Position numbers and translations under genes: made by a program
Part shown: positions 45,314 to 57,667 of the stretch, in pieces
How positions within the stretch are numbered: position 1 is the stretch's first letter
How the letters are laid out: each line of letters begins with the position of its first letter
Notes under the pieces: generated by a model
Databases searched by the model: none
What the model saw: the letters and a program-made list of their open reading frames with translations, nothing else
Told to the model about the DNA's origin: nothing
DNA from: Pestalotiopsis fici W106-1
Lineage: Eukaryota > Ascomycota > Sordariomycetes > Amphisphaeriales > Sporocadaceae
NCBI RefSeq assembly: GCF_000516985.1
Contig: NW_006917092.1
Coordinates: forward strand, 1,132,619 to 1,196,618
Reading direction: 5' to 3'
DNA length: 64,000 bases

Positions 45314-45856
45314 ATGTCTTTTATGCTCTTCAACGACAACTTGTGTGGGCACCCCTTTTCAAACAGTTTTATAGCACCCAGCCTCAATCAATGTTGGAGG
45401 ACAACCTGGGGTGCAAGGTCTCTTTATATCGCGAACCTACCTGCATGCGAAAACGGCGGAACACCGACCCTGTGGGTTGCAGCGAGCGGCGGCTGTTGGA
45501 CGAATTGGGGACGCAGCAGCGGCGGCGAAGGCGAACAACTAGACGACGACGACGATGACACGGAAAAGGCCATAATGGCCAAGAGACAAAACATGCCGGG
45601 CATGTGCCTGTCGTCGTCGGACGGCGACGCCAACTCCATGTACTGGTACAGTTTTAGCGACACGGCAACCTGTCACACCCTGCCCTGCCAGCAGGCGATC
45701 CAGTATACCAAATTCGTCTGCTCGGGCGCGGCCTATGCGGTGACTACCTCGGACTCGACGGCCATGTTTGCCATCAAGACGCCGATTGTGGTGCTCTTTT
45801 TGTTCCAGATGGTGCTGGTGGCTTCCATGATAATATACAATGCTCTTGAACTTTGA
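45314..45856 (+). CDS. Cysteine-rich single-span membrane protein, unknown
   Basis: 180 aa from ATG 45314. The N-terminal part has Cys-containing segments LCGHPF, NQCWRTTW, PACENGG and GGCWTNWG. A Gly/Glu linker leads to a run of six Asp (about residue 78) and a second Cys-rich block (GMCLSSSDG, TCHTLPCQQ, KFVCSG). The C-terminus is one strong hydrophobic segment (TPIVVLFLFQMVLVASMIIY). No N-terminal signal peptide is obvious, so either the segment acts as a tail anchor or the gene has an upstream exon not seen. I do not recognise the family; similar lineage-specific proteins are common in ascomycetes. Confidence 0.55.
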   Translation: MSFMLFNDNLCGHPFSNSFIAPSLNQCWRTTWGARSLYIANLPACENGGTPTLWVAASGGCWTNWGRSSGGEGEQLDDDDDDTEKAIMAKRQNMPGMCLSSSDGDANSMYWYSFSDTATCHTLPCQQAIQYTKFVCSGAAYAVTTSDSTAMFAIKTPIVVLFLFQMVLVASMIIYNALEL

Positions 45857-47891
45857 TCGCCTTGCCTCGATAGATCTGGGTAAATCAAGGATGGGTCGAT
45901 CAATAGAACATTGGTTATTGCAAGGGGCGAACGGAGAAACAAGTCGTTGTTTGGGTGAAATGGGGAGCGAAACGATACTGCGGATCATATCATACAATAC
46001 CCGGCTGGATGGGCCAATTTTTCAATTTGCCACCACTGCTGATTCAATATCTGTGCCCAATAGTCATGACATGATGATCTTGATCCGTCTTGTAAGACTT
46101 TCGTATGGGATTTATATATGCGGGCCAATAAAACAACTATTATGAGGGCGCCATACTTGCGTGTGTCTCCTCCCGAATTCAAGAAGCAGGATCAGGCGAC
46201 AGTGACAGATCAATTAAAGGAAATGTTTTCACTACAATATCATAGAGAGGCTAGAGTAAACGAGACTGCTGAATCGGCACTGTTATAGTGATAGCACGAG
46301 TCGTCCCTTTCAAGTTGTTCCATTTTATCGGGCCTAACTAAGCGGCACTCGGACTTTTCATATGCATTTCTTCTTATCGATCGTAAAAAAAAAAAGACGA
46401 CCTTGACCGGCAATGATAAATGTCTCCACGCAGGAGTTTATGCGTGCCCCAATTCCCCAAACTCAATTTGCACAGCTTGCCAATCAGTGAGAGTGCTAAA
46501 TACTACGCGGCCTCCGCCGGTGGGGGTGAGAGTGAAAGTGGTCCAAAGTCCAGGGCCAGGTCCGGGGGTCCAAGGATTCTCCCATTCCCCCATCCCCGCA
46601 TTGAGCCTAAAAAGAAAGGATTCAATCTCCGTCGCGACAAAGGAGCCCATGAACAGCTCATTTGTTCTTGGCTAATATCACCAACCCAGATTACAGTTCC
46701 AGGAAGGAGTCTTGTTCTAGCAAACCAGTCACACTTTATTGCGTCGTGTCGTCTATTTGTGCGTGTACAAACCATTTGCTCTTCATCCTATTGTGTGCTT
46801 ACGAGGAACCACGCATGATGTTATACACTAACCGTCCACTCACATGCACAAGCAGGGTGTGGCAACCAGATTGCATCGATCCAGGATGTGCAAGTCAGGG
46901 TCCAGTGACAGTTTAGAGAGAAAGAACCCTTCACTCGACGCGTAGACTTGTACTATGCCTACATGGTACTTAGCTACCACGTCTGAACATTATCACAAGT
47001 GAGAAAGCCTTGCCAAAGTACCATATCCACTGTACATTAGAATCTTTGTGCTCGACATATCGTACAAGCAGCGTTCCGGGGATATCCAATGATTTCACCG
47101 CCTTGGCTCGGGCTATTCCTGTCGGCATCCGTGACATATGATGACTGATGATAATGTATTCCTTGTAAGCTGGCGACTTCGTTTACAGCTTGTAGGCTTG
47201 GCACTAACCCCCAGAAAACAACGGCAATGCTAGCGTCAGCTTTGTGCCATGGGGTTCTGGGGTACGGGTTCTTACGACTTGGTAGGGGAACGTGGAGAGA
47301 ATCCACGCGGGAAGATGGGCCGAGGTGAATCCCTTGGCCCTGGGCGGACCCAATCGAGCACAAGAAGATGCAAGTCCCTGTGAAGCGAGGCCACCCCCCC
47401 TTCTGAGACGACGGGCTATACAACGCTCGCCCGGGACAAGGCCAGGTCAGGCCAGGCCATCTGTTTGGTGGGAAATGCAGATCGCACAGCTTTCCACCTC
47501 TCTTGAGCTTCCATTGCGCCAAGAATGGCTTGACCTGCTCACCATCCAACGTCTAGAGCTCTTCTCACCTCGCTCCAACCAACCCCCCAAAGAAGTACTA
47601 TGCCGCCTGGCCGCTCCAATTTATTGGGACCATGTGCTGCAACCCATGGAAACAACCATGAGCACACCTCCACCTGCAGATCGGGGGTCGATTTTTGGCA
47701 GTCGGGCGCCTCTCATAAGAAAGGACATTCCACGACTTTGTTGGTCTGAGTTTTTTGCTTCTCGCGTTTTTTTGGAGATCCCTTTCACCAATTTGCTGGA
47801 GACCTAGCAAAGTCAGGCCAGGTTTCCACTCGTGGATCAGCATTAATTAGGGAACAAAACAGAGGAACAGGACCAAGTCCTCACGCCCATC
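45857..47891. other. Long intergenic region
   Basis: About 2 kb. An A-run lies near 46385-46395. Overlapping open frames on both strands near 46400-46820 and 47030-47850 are GC-driven, mutually contradictory and show no domains. The right part is the promoter of the sugar transporter. No gene is supported. Confidence 0.5.
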
Positions 47892-49801
47892 ATGGCTTCT
47901 TTTCTCAAGCTCATCGTCAAAAATGAGGCGATGAACACTGATCCTCATGAGATCTACAACTGGAGAGTCTACTTGTTGGCTGGATCGGTAAGCCTTCAAC
48001 CTCGCGCAAGTGACTCTGGCCATTGCAGTTCAAGAATACTCACAATTCGCGATACAGGCATGTTTCGGTGCCATGTCCTTTGGATGGGACAGTGGTGTTA
48101 TTGGAGGTGTGATCGAAATGTCGCCGTTTCAAAAGTAGGTGACAACCCCATGATCACGCCGAGTTCGGGTTTGAGAATACTAACCACGTCTTGATATACA
48201 GTGACTACGGCTTCGTCAACAACGGCAAAATTGACTCGGTTGCGGTTGCTAATCTAAAGGGCAATATCGTATCGGTTCTCCAAGCTGGATGCTTCTTTGG
48301 AGCCCTTGCCGGTTTCCCTATTCCTGATATAATCGGCCGAAAGTGGTCTCTTATCTGGGCTTCGGTATGCATCATGCTCGGAGTCATTATGCAAGCCGCT
48401 GCATCGGGTCACATCGAGGCCATGTACATTGGCCGTCTCCTTTCTGGTTCGTTCCTTTCTATATGCTCGATTTTATATTATAATCGACAAGCTTCTAACC
48501 AATTTCTGTAGGTTTCGGTGTCGGTTGTGCCAGTGTCGTCAATCCCATTTACGTTTCCGAAAACGCACCTCGAGCTATCCGTGGCTTGTTGACTGGTCTT
48601 TATCAGCTCTTCATCGTCACTGGTGGTATGCTTGCTTTTTGGATCAATTACGGCGCGAGTCTGAACGAAAAGGGCAAAGTCATGTACATTGTTCCCCTTG
48701 CCGTCCAAGCTATTCCAGCGATACTCTTGTTCTCTCTTATGATGATCAGCAACGAATCGCCTCGATACCTAGCAAGAAAGGACAAGTGGGAGGAAGCGCG
48801 GCAAATTCTGACCAGAGTGCGGAATCTGCCCGAAGGCCATCCGTATCTCGAGGAAGAGATCTCCGAGATCTCAGAACAGCTCAATTACGAAAGACAACTC
48901 ATTGGTGATGCCACCACATGGACCCTACTGAAGGAAATGTTCACGATTCCCACGAACCGCAAGCGAGCCATCCTTAGCATATTCCTCATGGTTTGGCAAC
49001 AAATGACTGGAACAAACGCCATCAACACCTATGCTCCCACCATCTTCTCTCAGTTGGGCGTGAGTGGTACCTCGAACCAGCTCTTCAGCACGGGAATCTA
49101 CGGCATCGTCAAAGTGGTGTCTTGTACAATCTTCCTCCTCTTCATGGCCGACTCGCTCGGACGCCGGCGATCATTGCTGGTCTCTTCTGTTGGACAGTCC
49201 ATCTGCATGTTCTACATTGGTCTGTACGTGAGAATCTCGCCGCCGGCCAAGGACGCGCCTATTACTCCGCAAGGATATGTTGCCTTGGTATGCATCTTTA
49301 TCTTTGCGGCATTCTTCCAGTTTGGATGGGGACCTGCCTGCTGGATCTATGTCTCTGAGATTCCAACCCAGCGTCTCCGGCCTCTTGTGAGTATTTTTCA
49401 TTCTTTGTGACAGGTAAACACATGCTAACAGCACCGTAGAATGTTGCCTTGGCCGCAGCCACACAGTGGCTCTTCAACTTTGTCGTCGCCCGGGCTGTCC
49501 CCAACATGATCGTCACGGTCGGTGCCAATGGATACGGTACCTATCTTATTTTTGGCAGTTTTGGCGTTATTATGTTCTTCTTTGTTTGGTTCCTCATTCC
49601 CGAGACGAAAGGTATGTCCATTTCCACTGTCAAATTTAGCATGCAAGGCAGATGGCTGACATTACTGCAGGTGTTGCTCTTGAACAAATGGACGCCCTCT
49701 TTGGCGTCAACGAGGAAGAGAAGCGTGCCATGGCAAATGATGCTGAGAAAGCTGCTGCCACGGCCATTGAAGTCTCGCCGGATACTCATCGCCATGGGTA
49801 G
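47892..49801 (+). CDS. MFS sugar transporter, six exons
   Basis: Exons 47892-47987, 48058-48134, 48202-48446, 48512-49386, 49440-49611, 49671-49801; all GT-AG with phase kept; 531 aa with twelve hydrophobic segments. Sugar-porter signatures are [11 protein letters not shown] (TM1), DIIGRKWSL (loop 2-3), [12 protein letters not shown] (TM4), SPRYLARK (PESPRWL-like, loop 6), [14 protein letters not shown] (TM7 QQxxGxN) and [16 protein letters not shown] (after TM12). The family imports hexoses or related polyols and acids by proton symport at the plasma membrane; the substrate cannot be set by sequence alone (hexose or quinate-type both possible). The next genes include an SDR and two glycosidases, which fits a role in sugar uptake. 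Confidence 0.9.
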
Positions 49802-50933
49802 ATTTGTTGAGAATGGGCCTAACATCATTTGGATTGTCAAGCGAACTCAAAAATTCTCGAGAAGATAGTCAATCATTTATGATGGAGCGAATTCGCATGA
49901 GATGGGAATATATTATCAATAATATGCCCTCAATCACATCATTGGGATACTCTTTGATCTTTGCCAACAGCACCAGAGTTCGATTGTGGTTGAGATACAA
50001 TGCCATGTTCACGATGTTGAGTGCAATTAAGTCTGTATTGCGCCTCGTTCATAGGGATTAGACGGTGCATGCAGCTTGGTTGGCTGACGGCCACACAGGT
50101 TTTTCCTGATTTGGAGCTCAAGGACCTGAGCTTCGGGGTTAGGGACTCAGACTTCTTTCAAAGCCGAGACAGTGCTCGCGGATTTGGCACAAGGCATGAA
50201 CCTTTTTGGGACAGTCGACTGTAAAAGCGTCCACTCAACGCCACCGACGTATCTCCGTAACGCGAGTCGCGACTTGCCCCGCGATGGATTTAGTGTATGA
50301 AGCACGTACAGGCCGAGTGACTTTACTGTGAATAATTACAATTCTTGAGCAAAACAAGCGCAGCATTCGTATTGTAAGGGACCTATGGACATATAGCAAT
50401 ACTCGTCTACCTAATCATGATTGAAAGTCTAAGATGACCGTACTAACTGCAAGTTCTTGGGCCTCCCGCAAATTTGGCTGGTTCATGTATATAATGGCTC
50501 TGAACAAGTACACACGTATTACGCATATAACACTACCTGCCATTGGTGCCCACTACCCGCTAGGATCTTGCTGAGTTCGGCCCTACGAGAGCTGCCCACC
50601 CGTCCAGATCCTCCTTCATTTCTGCCCCGCCATATCGGACGTAGGTGGACTAAATTCGAGCTCTATAGCCGAACGCAAATGCGGACGTGGCTTAGTAACG
50701 ACTCCTGACGATGCAGTCTTTGGTTCTTGAAGGATGCGGCGATCTCGTTATGTCCCTGAGCTTATTCCGTGTATGGCCGTGAGTCTGTGACATGTTTGAC
50801 ATGCCAGTGAAGATAAATATCAAGTCCATGGCTGCTCAATTTTGTCTTGTATAAAGCTGTCTGAGCATCATTCCAAGTTGCACAAGCTCTACCCAGCATT
50901 TACAATTACCACAGAAACGACTTTCCTAGATCA
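49802..50933. other. Intergenic with TATA box for the SDR gene
   Basis: A TATAAA is at 50850-50855, about 80 bp upstream of the SDR start. Nothing else is seen. Confidence 0.6.
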
Positions 50934-51785
50934 ATGAAATCCATCGTCTCCCACGTCAAGAACCTGGCCCATACCTCCACAGCCTCCTCACCCACAGACA
51001 CAGAAACCGCCGCTGGTTCTTCTTCTGTAGCCGTATTCGCAAACATGTCTCTCCAGGACAAGGTTGTACTCATCACAGGCGCCTCCAAGGGCATCGGGCG
51101 GGCCATTGCGCAAAAGGCAGCCAGCCAAGGCGCCAAGGTCGTCATCAACTACTCGCGGGATAGCACACCCGCCGATGCTCTGGTGAAGGAGATTGGGGCA
51201 GACCGGGCCCTCGCCGTGCAAGCCGACGTTTCCAAGCTGCCGGAAATCGAGAAGCTGGTAGAGGCGGCCGTGGCGCGGTTCGGCCGCATCGACGTGCTCG
51301 TCCCCAACGCCGGCATCATGCCGCTACAGCCCCTGGCCGCCGTCACCGAGGACATTTACACGCGCGTCTTTGACCTCAACGTCAAGGGGCCGCTCTTCCT
51401 CGCGCAAAAGGTGGCGCCGCACATGCCCCAAGGAGGTCGCATCATCTTCATCTCGACGGGCATCACGCGCAGCAGCGCCGTCCCGCCCGTCTATGCCGTC
51501 TACGCCATGACCAAGGGCGCCGTCGAACAAATGACGCGCGCGCTATCCAAGGAGCTCGGCGCCAAGGGCATCACGGTCAACGCCGTGGCTCCCGGACCTA
51601 CTGCTACTGATTTATTCATGGAAGGCAAGCCCGAAGCCATGATTAACGGCATCAAGGCCGCCAGTCCTTTCAATCGCTTGGGTGACCCGGCCGAAATTGC
51701 CAATGTTGTTACTTTTGTCGCGAGCCCGGAGAGTGCTTGGATATCGGGCCAGATTATTGGTGCCAATGGTGCTTCTTTTGTGTAG
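50934..51785 (+). CDS. Classical short-chain dehydrogenase/reductase
   Basis: 283 aa, intronless. The Rossmann loop TGASKGIG is at residues 48-55, PNAGIMP at ~124-130 (NAG motif), a Ser-Thr pair at ~174-175, YAMTK (catalytic Tyr190 and Lys194) and the PGPTATDLF block after strand 6. Length and motifs fit the classical NADP(H) SDRs related to 3-oxoacyl-ACP reductases and sugar or polyol dehydrogenases; substrate unknown. The first ATG gives a 37-residue Ser/Thr/Ala-rich leader before MSLQDKVVLITG; a start at 51045 would give the standard 246-residue enzyme. The leader is not clearly a targeting signal. It sits between a sugar transporter and two glycosidases. Confidence 0.87.
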   Translation: MKSIVSHVKNLAHTSTASSPTDTETAAGSSSVAVFANMSLQDKVVLITGASKGIGRAIAQKAASQGAKVVINYSRDSTPADALVKEIGADRALAVQADVSKLPEIEKLVEAAVARFGRIDVLVPNAGIMPLQPLAAVTEDIYTRVFDLNVKGPLFLAQKVAPHMPQGGRIIFISTGITRSSAVPPVYAVYAMTKGAVEQMTRALSKELGAKGITVNAVAPGPTATDLFMEGKPEAMINGIKAASPFNRLGDPAEIANVVTFVASPESAWISGQIIGANGASFV

Positions 51786-52762
51786 ATTAGAGCAAGTCTT
51801 GAGATATGTTGAGAACCGAGTATTACTTGATGAATTGCTACTGGAATTTTCACACGAAATCCACATCACTTGAATTGTTGTACAAGCACACGAGGTGCCC
51901 AATTATGGTTTAGCTGATTGACATTTCTTGATCGCAATTGACATTGCAGTACAACAAGTAGGTGAAGCTTAACGGGTGCTGCATAGCTCCGGCCCGAAGC
52001 GGTCCGCACATATGGAGCACTCTATACATTGTGTGGAAACAGATTTATACTACACGGCTGCGTCAAAGCTTGGTCGATGTGCTTCTTGTACCTACCCGAG
52101 TAGTGATCAAGAATTGACTCTTCGCGAGTCACTGCCCACGTGTCGAAACTCTTTTTTTCCCAGGTCCAATATAAATAGAAAACATCGTGCAGTCCATCGA
52201 TGCAATGCTTATAGCATCGGAGACTTTTCATGACTCTACAAAAAACCAAGCAGCAAAGCTTCCGTCGTTGCGAATACTAAGCGATCGCTCTCCAACAACC
52301 CCAACTCTTTCCCCAGCCACATGATTTTCCAGCAAGGCTGCACTTGCATCCTTGTCCCGTCATCACAGACGTCTAATACAAGGACAGGATTGACTATAAG
52401 CCTCTTCAGAGACCAATTGACTCTTTGATGAGGAGTCGGGGAGATCATGTTATCCATTTTCACCCCTGGCGGTCTCTGCGGGGTTCGCGGGGTAGCTTCC
52501 GTGATGATCCTCGCTGCTTGTTCTTCCAAGTGACTGAGAGGAAAGTTTTTGAACCGAAATGCTATGCCATCCTTGCTCTTTGGACGCTTTGCTCGGGGCG
52601 TCATTGCACATGGCCAAGCGGTTTGTGTGCATATGCAAGGTAAGAAATGTGAATACCTAAAATTTCGTATAAAGCGCAGGCTTTCCGCTCAAGGTGCTTT
52701 GGTGTCCGGAGTCCTCTGACACCTCGCTCCTCTTACACGGGCCTGACAGCTAGAGAATCATC
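51786..52762. other. Intergenic with TATA box for the GH43 gene
   Basis: A TATAAA is at 52669-52674, about 90 bp before the GH43 start. Frames on the minus strand near 52236-52604 show no domain. Confidence 0.58.
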
Positions 52763-54101
52763 ATGTTGGTCACACGAGGTTTTGGAACATGCGTTGCATT
52801 TGCCTGCAGCTGGGGGCTGGGCCGCGTCGCCGCTCAGCAGTTTGACCCAAACGTGGGCAGCTCTGGCGTCTCGTGGGATCCCGCCAGCGTGGGCACAAAC
52901 AAGAGCACCAATGCGACGTATTCCAACCCCGTCATGACGGTCAACGTCGGCGACCCCTTCATCACCCGCTATACCGCCGACGATGGGGATTGGTACCTGT
53001 TTACCTATACCACCAACGACAATGTCACTTTGCGTCGTAGTCGATTCCTTACCGACAATTGGGATGAGATTGAGACCAGAACCGTCTTTACTCCTGATCC
53101 GGTCGAAGATAAAGGCCAACCATGGTCTACTTCCATCTGGGCTCCAGAGATTCACAATATCTCAGGAACTTGGTACATGTAAGTGAAACCTCATGCTGAT
53201 CATAGCCCAGAGCCTCTTACTCACTTGGCCTCTGCTCCATAGAATATTCACTGCCACGCCTGATACAGACAATCCACCACCATTGCAAGATGCTATGTGT
53301 CCATTCAGTTGCCCTGCCGTCAACCATCGAATGTTTGTTCTCGAGGGCGGCGGTCCTGACCCGTGGACCGCCAACTTCACCCTGAAGAGCATGCTCAACA
53401 CGTATGATCAATTTGCCATTGACGGAACCTATTTTTCTTTCGAGGGTAAATTGTATCACATCTACTCGTGCTGGGAAAATGCATATTCTGGCTGGCCTGC
53501 AAATCTGTGTATCACGGCAATGTCTGATCCATGGACAATTTCGTCAAACCTTAGTGACCGTCGAATGGTGAGTGACATACATAATAGGCTCTTAGCAAAA
53601 GTTGAATTGAGACTGATGGAATGATTATAGATCAGCGTTCCAAACCAACCATGGGAGCAGGTCCCATACGGTCGTCCCACCCGCCTCGCGACCAATGAGG
53701 GCCCACAACAGCTCACCAATCCAAAGACGGGCCAAAACTTTGTGATATACTCGGCGGCCAGAGTCAACACGCCCTTTTACTGCCTCGGCATGCTGGAGCT
53801 GGTGGGCAACGACCCCATGGAATACCAGTCGTGGCGAAAGCACACGGAAGGCTGCGTCTTTCACCAAAACACCAAGACCGGCATCTACGGCACCGGCCAC
53901 GCCAGCTTCACCACGTCGCCCGACGGCTCCGAGGACTACGTTGTGTACCACGCCCAGACGACGCCGAACCCGGCGGCCGACTTGTACCGGACAACAAGGA
54001 TACAAAAGTTCACTTGGAATGATGATGGAACGCCCAACTTTCCATTGGCAGAAAACGGCCCGTTCAATGTCCCGGCAGGGCAGCAAGCTTTGACTTTGTA
54101 G
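52763..54101 (+). CDS. Secreted GH43-family glycosidase, three exons
   Basis: Exons 52763-53178, 53243-53567, 53631-54101; phase kept; 403 aa. A signal peptide covers about residues 1-24 (cleavage near RVAAQ). The five-bladed beta-propeller is marked by NPVMTVNVGDPFITRY (catalytic base Asp in GDPFI), WAPEIHNISGTWY (blade 2), CWENAYSGWPANLCI and GTGHASFTTSPDGSEDYVVYH (blade 5 GHxS region). Family 43 enzymes remove arabinose or xylose from plant polysaccharides, mostly exo-acting. The Glu general acid probably lies in CWEN. Subfamily and substrate cannot be fixed by eye. It lies 1.6 kb before the invertase on the same strand. Confidence 0.85.
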
Positions 54102-55714
54102 TTGTTGTATCGTGTATGTCATTACAAAATGATACAGATTTTCACCCTATAGAGTCTGTTCTGGGGGGCACAGGATATATAATGTGTTCAATTTGATGAA
54201 ATTGCCAAAAATGCGGCTCGCCTACTAGCGAGATGACAAAGCTCCAAGCAAGTTGTCTTACGAAATAGCGCGCATACCAGTCGCAAAGGCTGCCTGGCCC
54301 TCTGCGATCCCTGCGTTCGACACAGGCTTCGGGCCTCCACATTTTGATTTCCGCAGTTTTCCACGTCCTCCAAGTTTTCTACAATTGGGGCTGTTGAGGC
54401 TCCTGAAATTTTAAGCTCAATCTGCCTCGCTCTGTGACACTGGGAACGCATCTACCTGCCGAATGCGTGAATCAAGGTCGTCGCAGATGCTGATTCTCAA
54501 CTGTAGTAAGAATACGTAGAGTAGACTAAGATTTTTCACGTTTATACGCGTTTGTTGTAGCCAATCGTAATCAGCTCAATGTGCTTCAACATTTCAATAG
54601 AATGACAGTATTGACTGTGAAACCAATTCGTTCACTTGATTGGGAGAATGTCGGTCCGAGGTAGATGACGTAAAATTATCAAATACTTTTCGTGAACAAG
54701 AATTATTGCCAAGTTTGGCAGTCTTGGTAAGAAATTCAGTACTAGAGAGTACAGGAAAAGCCCTCAGGAGAGGAAATCACACCATAAAGCACATCCATAG
54801 CAGCCTCGAGTCAGTAATAATCGGCCCGTTTGGAGCATTTGGACCCCAGATTAGTGCCCATAGTCCCCAATAACGATGATGTTTTGGGCGGACATTCCCG
54901 GGGTCATGAATGGCTGAAAAGAAAGCCACCCGCAGCCACTGTAGCCCCGCGCGCGCTATTTCCCCGCAAAAACTCATGTTTGTCATCCTTCCGCCCTCTT
55001 TTGTTTTCCATCTTCCAGAATGCTGGCCGGCTTCTACCGCTCGTCTGACGAGTACCGTAGCCGCGGTGGATACTGGTTATGATTACAATCAGACTGGGCG
55101 CTCCAAATGAGGAGCGGGTTTACACTGAATCCAGTATGGGCCAATCCGTTTCGGGGCTTGGCTGATCCTATGATTTGGTACATGCTTCGAATGCCTGCAA
55201 TTACCCAAATATGCCACTTGCAAGTTTGTACTATCGCGTCGTTTCCCGCTCGCTCTCTTCTGTTTTGGTTAGGAACAGTTGCCGTGTCATCCCTAGACAA
55301 AATGCACGAGTAGACCGAGTTCAACTTCTCTCCCCCTCCCATCCATCCTAGACCTACCTAGCCCTTGACCCTGGCTCGTCGGGTGGCCCGAGATCCTGGA
55401 TATGGCTGAATAGAGTTTTGGGCGGTCGCGATAATACTCGGCGCTTTCGTCACGAGAAAAGTCTGGGCATGACCTGACGCCCAGCAAGAAAAAACTGGTC
55501 TCGTCAAGAGTCCACAATGGTGAAATCACAGCTCCATCGTGTTGTAGTGTACTTGACCTAGGCCGGGGGTGTCTCTCGACTTGGGAATAAATAGAGCTCA
55601 CTCCCTCTCTGCACTCAGGATATTTCTATACGTAGTTGTTATCCTCGCCATAGTCTATCAGATTTGGGGTAACCTGGAACGGCAAGCCGCCAATAGACAG
55701 ACAGCCACGCCACC
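54102..55714. other. Intergenic, invertase promoter
   Basis: About 1.6 kb. A GGGAATAAATAG element near 55582-55593 is the likely TATA region of the invertase gene. Short frames are without support. Confidence 0.55.
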
Positions 55715-57445
55715 ATGCTGAAATCGTTGGCGTATACAGCCCTTCTCGTGGGAGGAGCAAGCTGCCAAAATGTTGCAACCTACGTCAACCCGGCCGTCCC
55801 AACGGGCGTGCCAATCGAGGGCAACTACACTGGCGGTCTCCGTCCCCAGGTTCACTTTTCGCCTCCGCAACATTTCATGAACGACCCCAATGGCATGTTT
55901 GTCGATGCCAATGGCACGTGGCACATTTACTACCAGTACAATCCCACCGGAAACGCCGCTGGCAATCAGCACTGGGGACATGCCACCTCTGAGGACCTGT
56001 ACCACTGGGTAAACCAGCCCATTGCCCTTTTCCCTCCAGAGGAAATGGTCTATGTATTCTCCGGCTCTGCAGTAGTCGATGTGAACAATACTTCTGGATT
56101 CTTCCCAGACCAGGACAATGGTGTGGTTGCCATCTTCACGTTGGCCCGTTACTACGAAGACGGTTCTGCCGGGCCGCAGACTCAGAACATTGCCTATTCG
56201 CACGACGGCGGCTACACCTTTGAGTACTATGATGGAAACCCGGTGATTGACAGCACGAGCAGTCAATTCCGCGACCCCAAGGTCATTTGGTACGAGGACC
56301 ACTGGGTTGCAGTCGTGGCGTGGTCGCAAGAATTCGTCGTGGGCATCTTCACCAGCCCCGACTTGAAGAACTGGACGCACGCCTCCAACTTTTCGCACCA
56401 CGGCCTGCTGGGCACCCAGTACGAGTGTCCCAACCTCGTCAAGATGCCCGTGAGGGACGAGGACTACAATATTGTCGACAGCAAGTACGTCATGACCATT
56501 TCGGTCCAGCCTGGCGCGCCTCTTGGAGGATCCATCACCGAGTATTTCCCTGGCGACTTCAACGGAACGCACTTTACAACCCTTGATGATGCCACGCGCC
56601 TGACCGATTTTGCCAAGGACAACTATGCTGCGCAGTACTTTTACGGCCTGCCTGATGACGAGAATGCAGTCAACCTGGGTTGGGCCTCCAACTGGCAGTA
56701 CGCCCAGACGGTCCCGACCGGCAATCTCGAGAACTGGCGAAGTGCCATGACTCTGCCGCGGGCCAACTACCTCACCAACGCGACGCGCATAGGCTGGGTG
56801 GTCATCAACGAGCTCTACGACCCGACCCCCGTCTTGGACGCACCGCTGAATGAGTCCACCATTGGCAACGGCACCGTGACGGTCGATTACTCGGACGTCT
56901 CGTCCAACGCGCTGTACATTGAGGCCAACGTGACGGGACTAAACACGACGCAGCTGACGTCGTACTCGACGCTCAACATCACTTTTACGTCTCCGGCTTC
57001 AGGCGAGGCACTTCGCTCCGGATTCTTCTTTAGCGGTGACACGCCCTTTTTCGTGGACCGCGGCCTTATTCGCGGCTTTGACAATGTCTTCTTCACGGAC
57101 AAGTTCTCCGTTGCCGACGTCTACAGCGATGGAACCGGCAAGACCCTGGCGTCCTGGAGCGTGCAGGCATTCATCGACCGCAGCATTGCCGAGTTCTTTG
57201 TCGACGGCGGTGTACATGCCAGCACCGTGCTCTTCTACCCGACGCAGCCCCTTACCAGCGCCAGCGTCGCCACTCGGGACCTGCCCGCCGGGGCCGAGGT
57301 GAGCGTTGCCGTGTGGTCGGTTGCCAGCGCGTGGGCCGAGTACGAGAACGAGAACGGAACGGTGGTCGGCAATGTGACCCAGTCTAGTTCCTCCTCTACT
57401 TCGAGCAAGAGGTACAAGATGTACGAGGGCAAGTTTACTGCATAA
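55715..57445 (+). CDS. Secreted beta-fructofuranosidase (invertase type), GH32
   Basis: 576 aa, intronless, with a signal peptide (residues 1-17, [17 protein letters not shown]). GH32 motifs: HFMNDPNG (53-60) with nucleophile Asp57; Phe54 replaces the Trp of the textbook WMNDPNG. FRDPKV (185-190) has the transition-state-stabilising Asp187, and YECPNL (236-241) the acid/base Glu237. The C-terminal beta-sandwich includes [20 protein letters not shown] and ASVAT. About fifteen NxS/T sites indicate heavy glycosylation. The enzyme cleaves sucrose (and perhaps inulin or other fructans) outside the cell. The tail has a Ser-rich run ([12 protein letters not shown]). With the transporter at 47.9 kb it could support growth on plant sap sugars. 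Confidence 0.93.
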   Translation: MLKSLAYTALLVGGASCQNVATYVNPAVPTGVPIEGNYTGGLRPQVHFSPPQHFMNDPNGMFVDANGTWHIYYQYNPTGNAAGNQHWGHATSEDLYHWVNQPIALFPPEEMVYVFSGSAVVDVNNTSGFFPDQDNGVVAIFTLARYYEDGSAGPQTQNIAYSHDGGYTFEYYDGNPVIDSTSSQFRDPKVIWYEDHWVAVVAWSQEFVVGIFTSPDLKNWTHASNFSHHGLLGTQYECPNLVKMPVRDEDYNIVDSKYVMTISVQPGAPLGGSITEYFPGDFNGTHFTTLDDATRLTDFAKDNYAAQYFYGLPDDENAVNLGWASNWQYAQTVPTGNLENWRSAMTLPRANYLTNATRIGWVVINELYDPTPVLDAPLNESTIGNGTVTVDYSDVSSNALYIEANVTGLNTTQLTSYSTLNITFTSPASGEALRSGFFFSGDTPFFVDRGLIRGFDNVFFTDKFSVADVYSDGTGKTLASWSVQAFIDRSIAEFFVDGGVHASTVLFYPTQPLTSASVATRDLPAGAEVSVAVWSVASAWAEYENENGTVVGNVTQSSSSSTSSKRYKMYEGKFTA

Positions 57446-57667
57446 ACGAATAATGCACGCCGCCATGATATAATGAATAGTTCTTAATAAATATTGAATT
57501 CTACGTCAAGATAATCATACATATTCGTTGATGCATTGTCCCAGCACGCTGAGCGTGCATGCAAAATCGTGGCCATGGCTTGGGAGCCTTTGGCGCAACA
57601 TGGTATCCAAAACCAACGCCTGGCCATACCCAAAAAGCAGTGGTAATTCGCTCTCTATCACTCATGA

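Noticed and set aside
47037..47807. Overlapping open frames on both strands upstream of the sugar transporter
   Set aside because: They contradict each other, have Pro/Arg-rich composition with no domain, and lie in the promoter.
55658..56572. Minus-strand open frame of about 304 codons
   Set aside because: It is antisense to the GH32 gene; the motif order and signal peptide belong to the plus strand.
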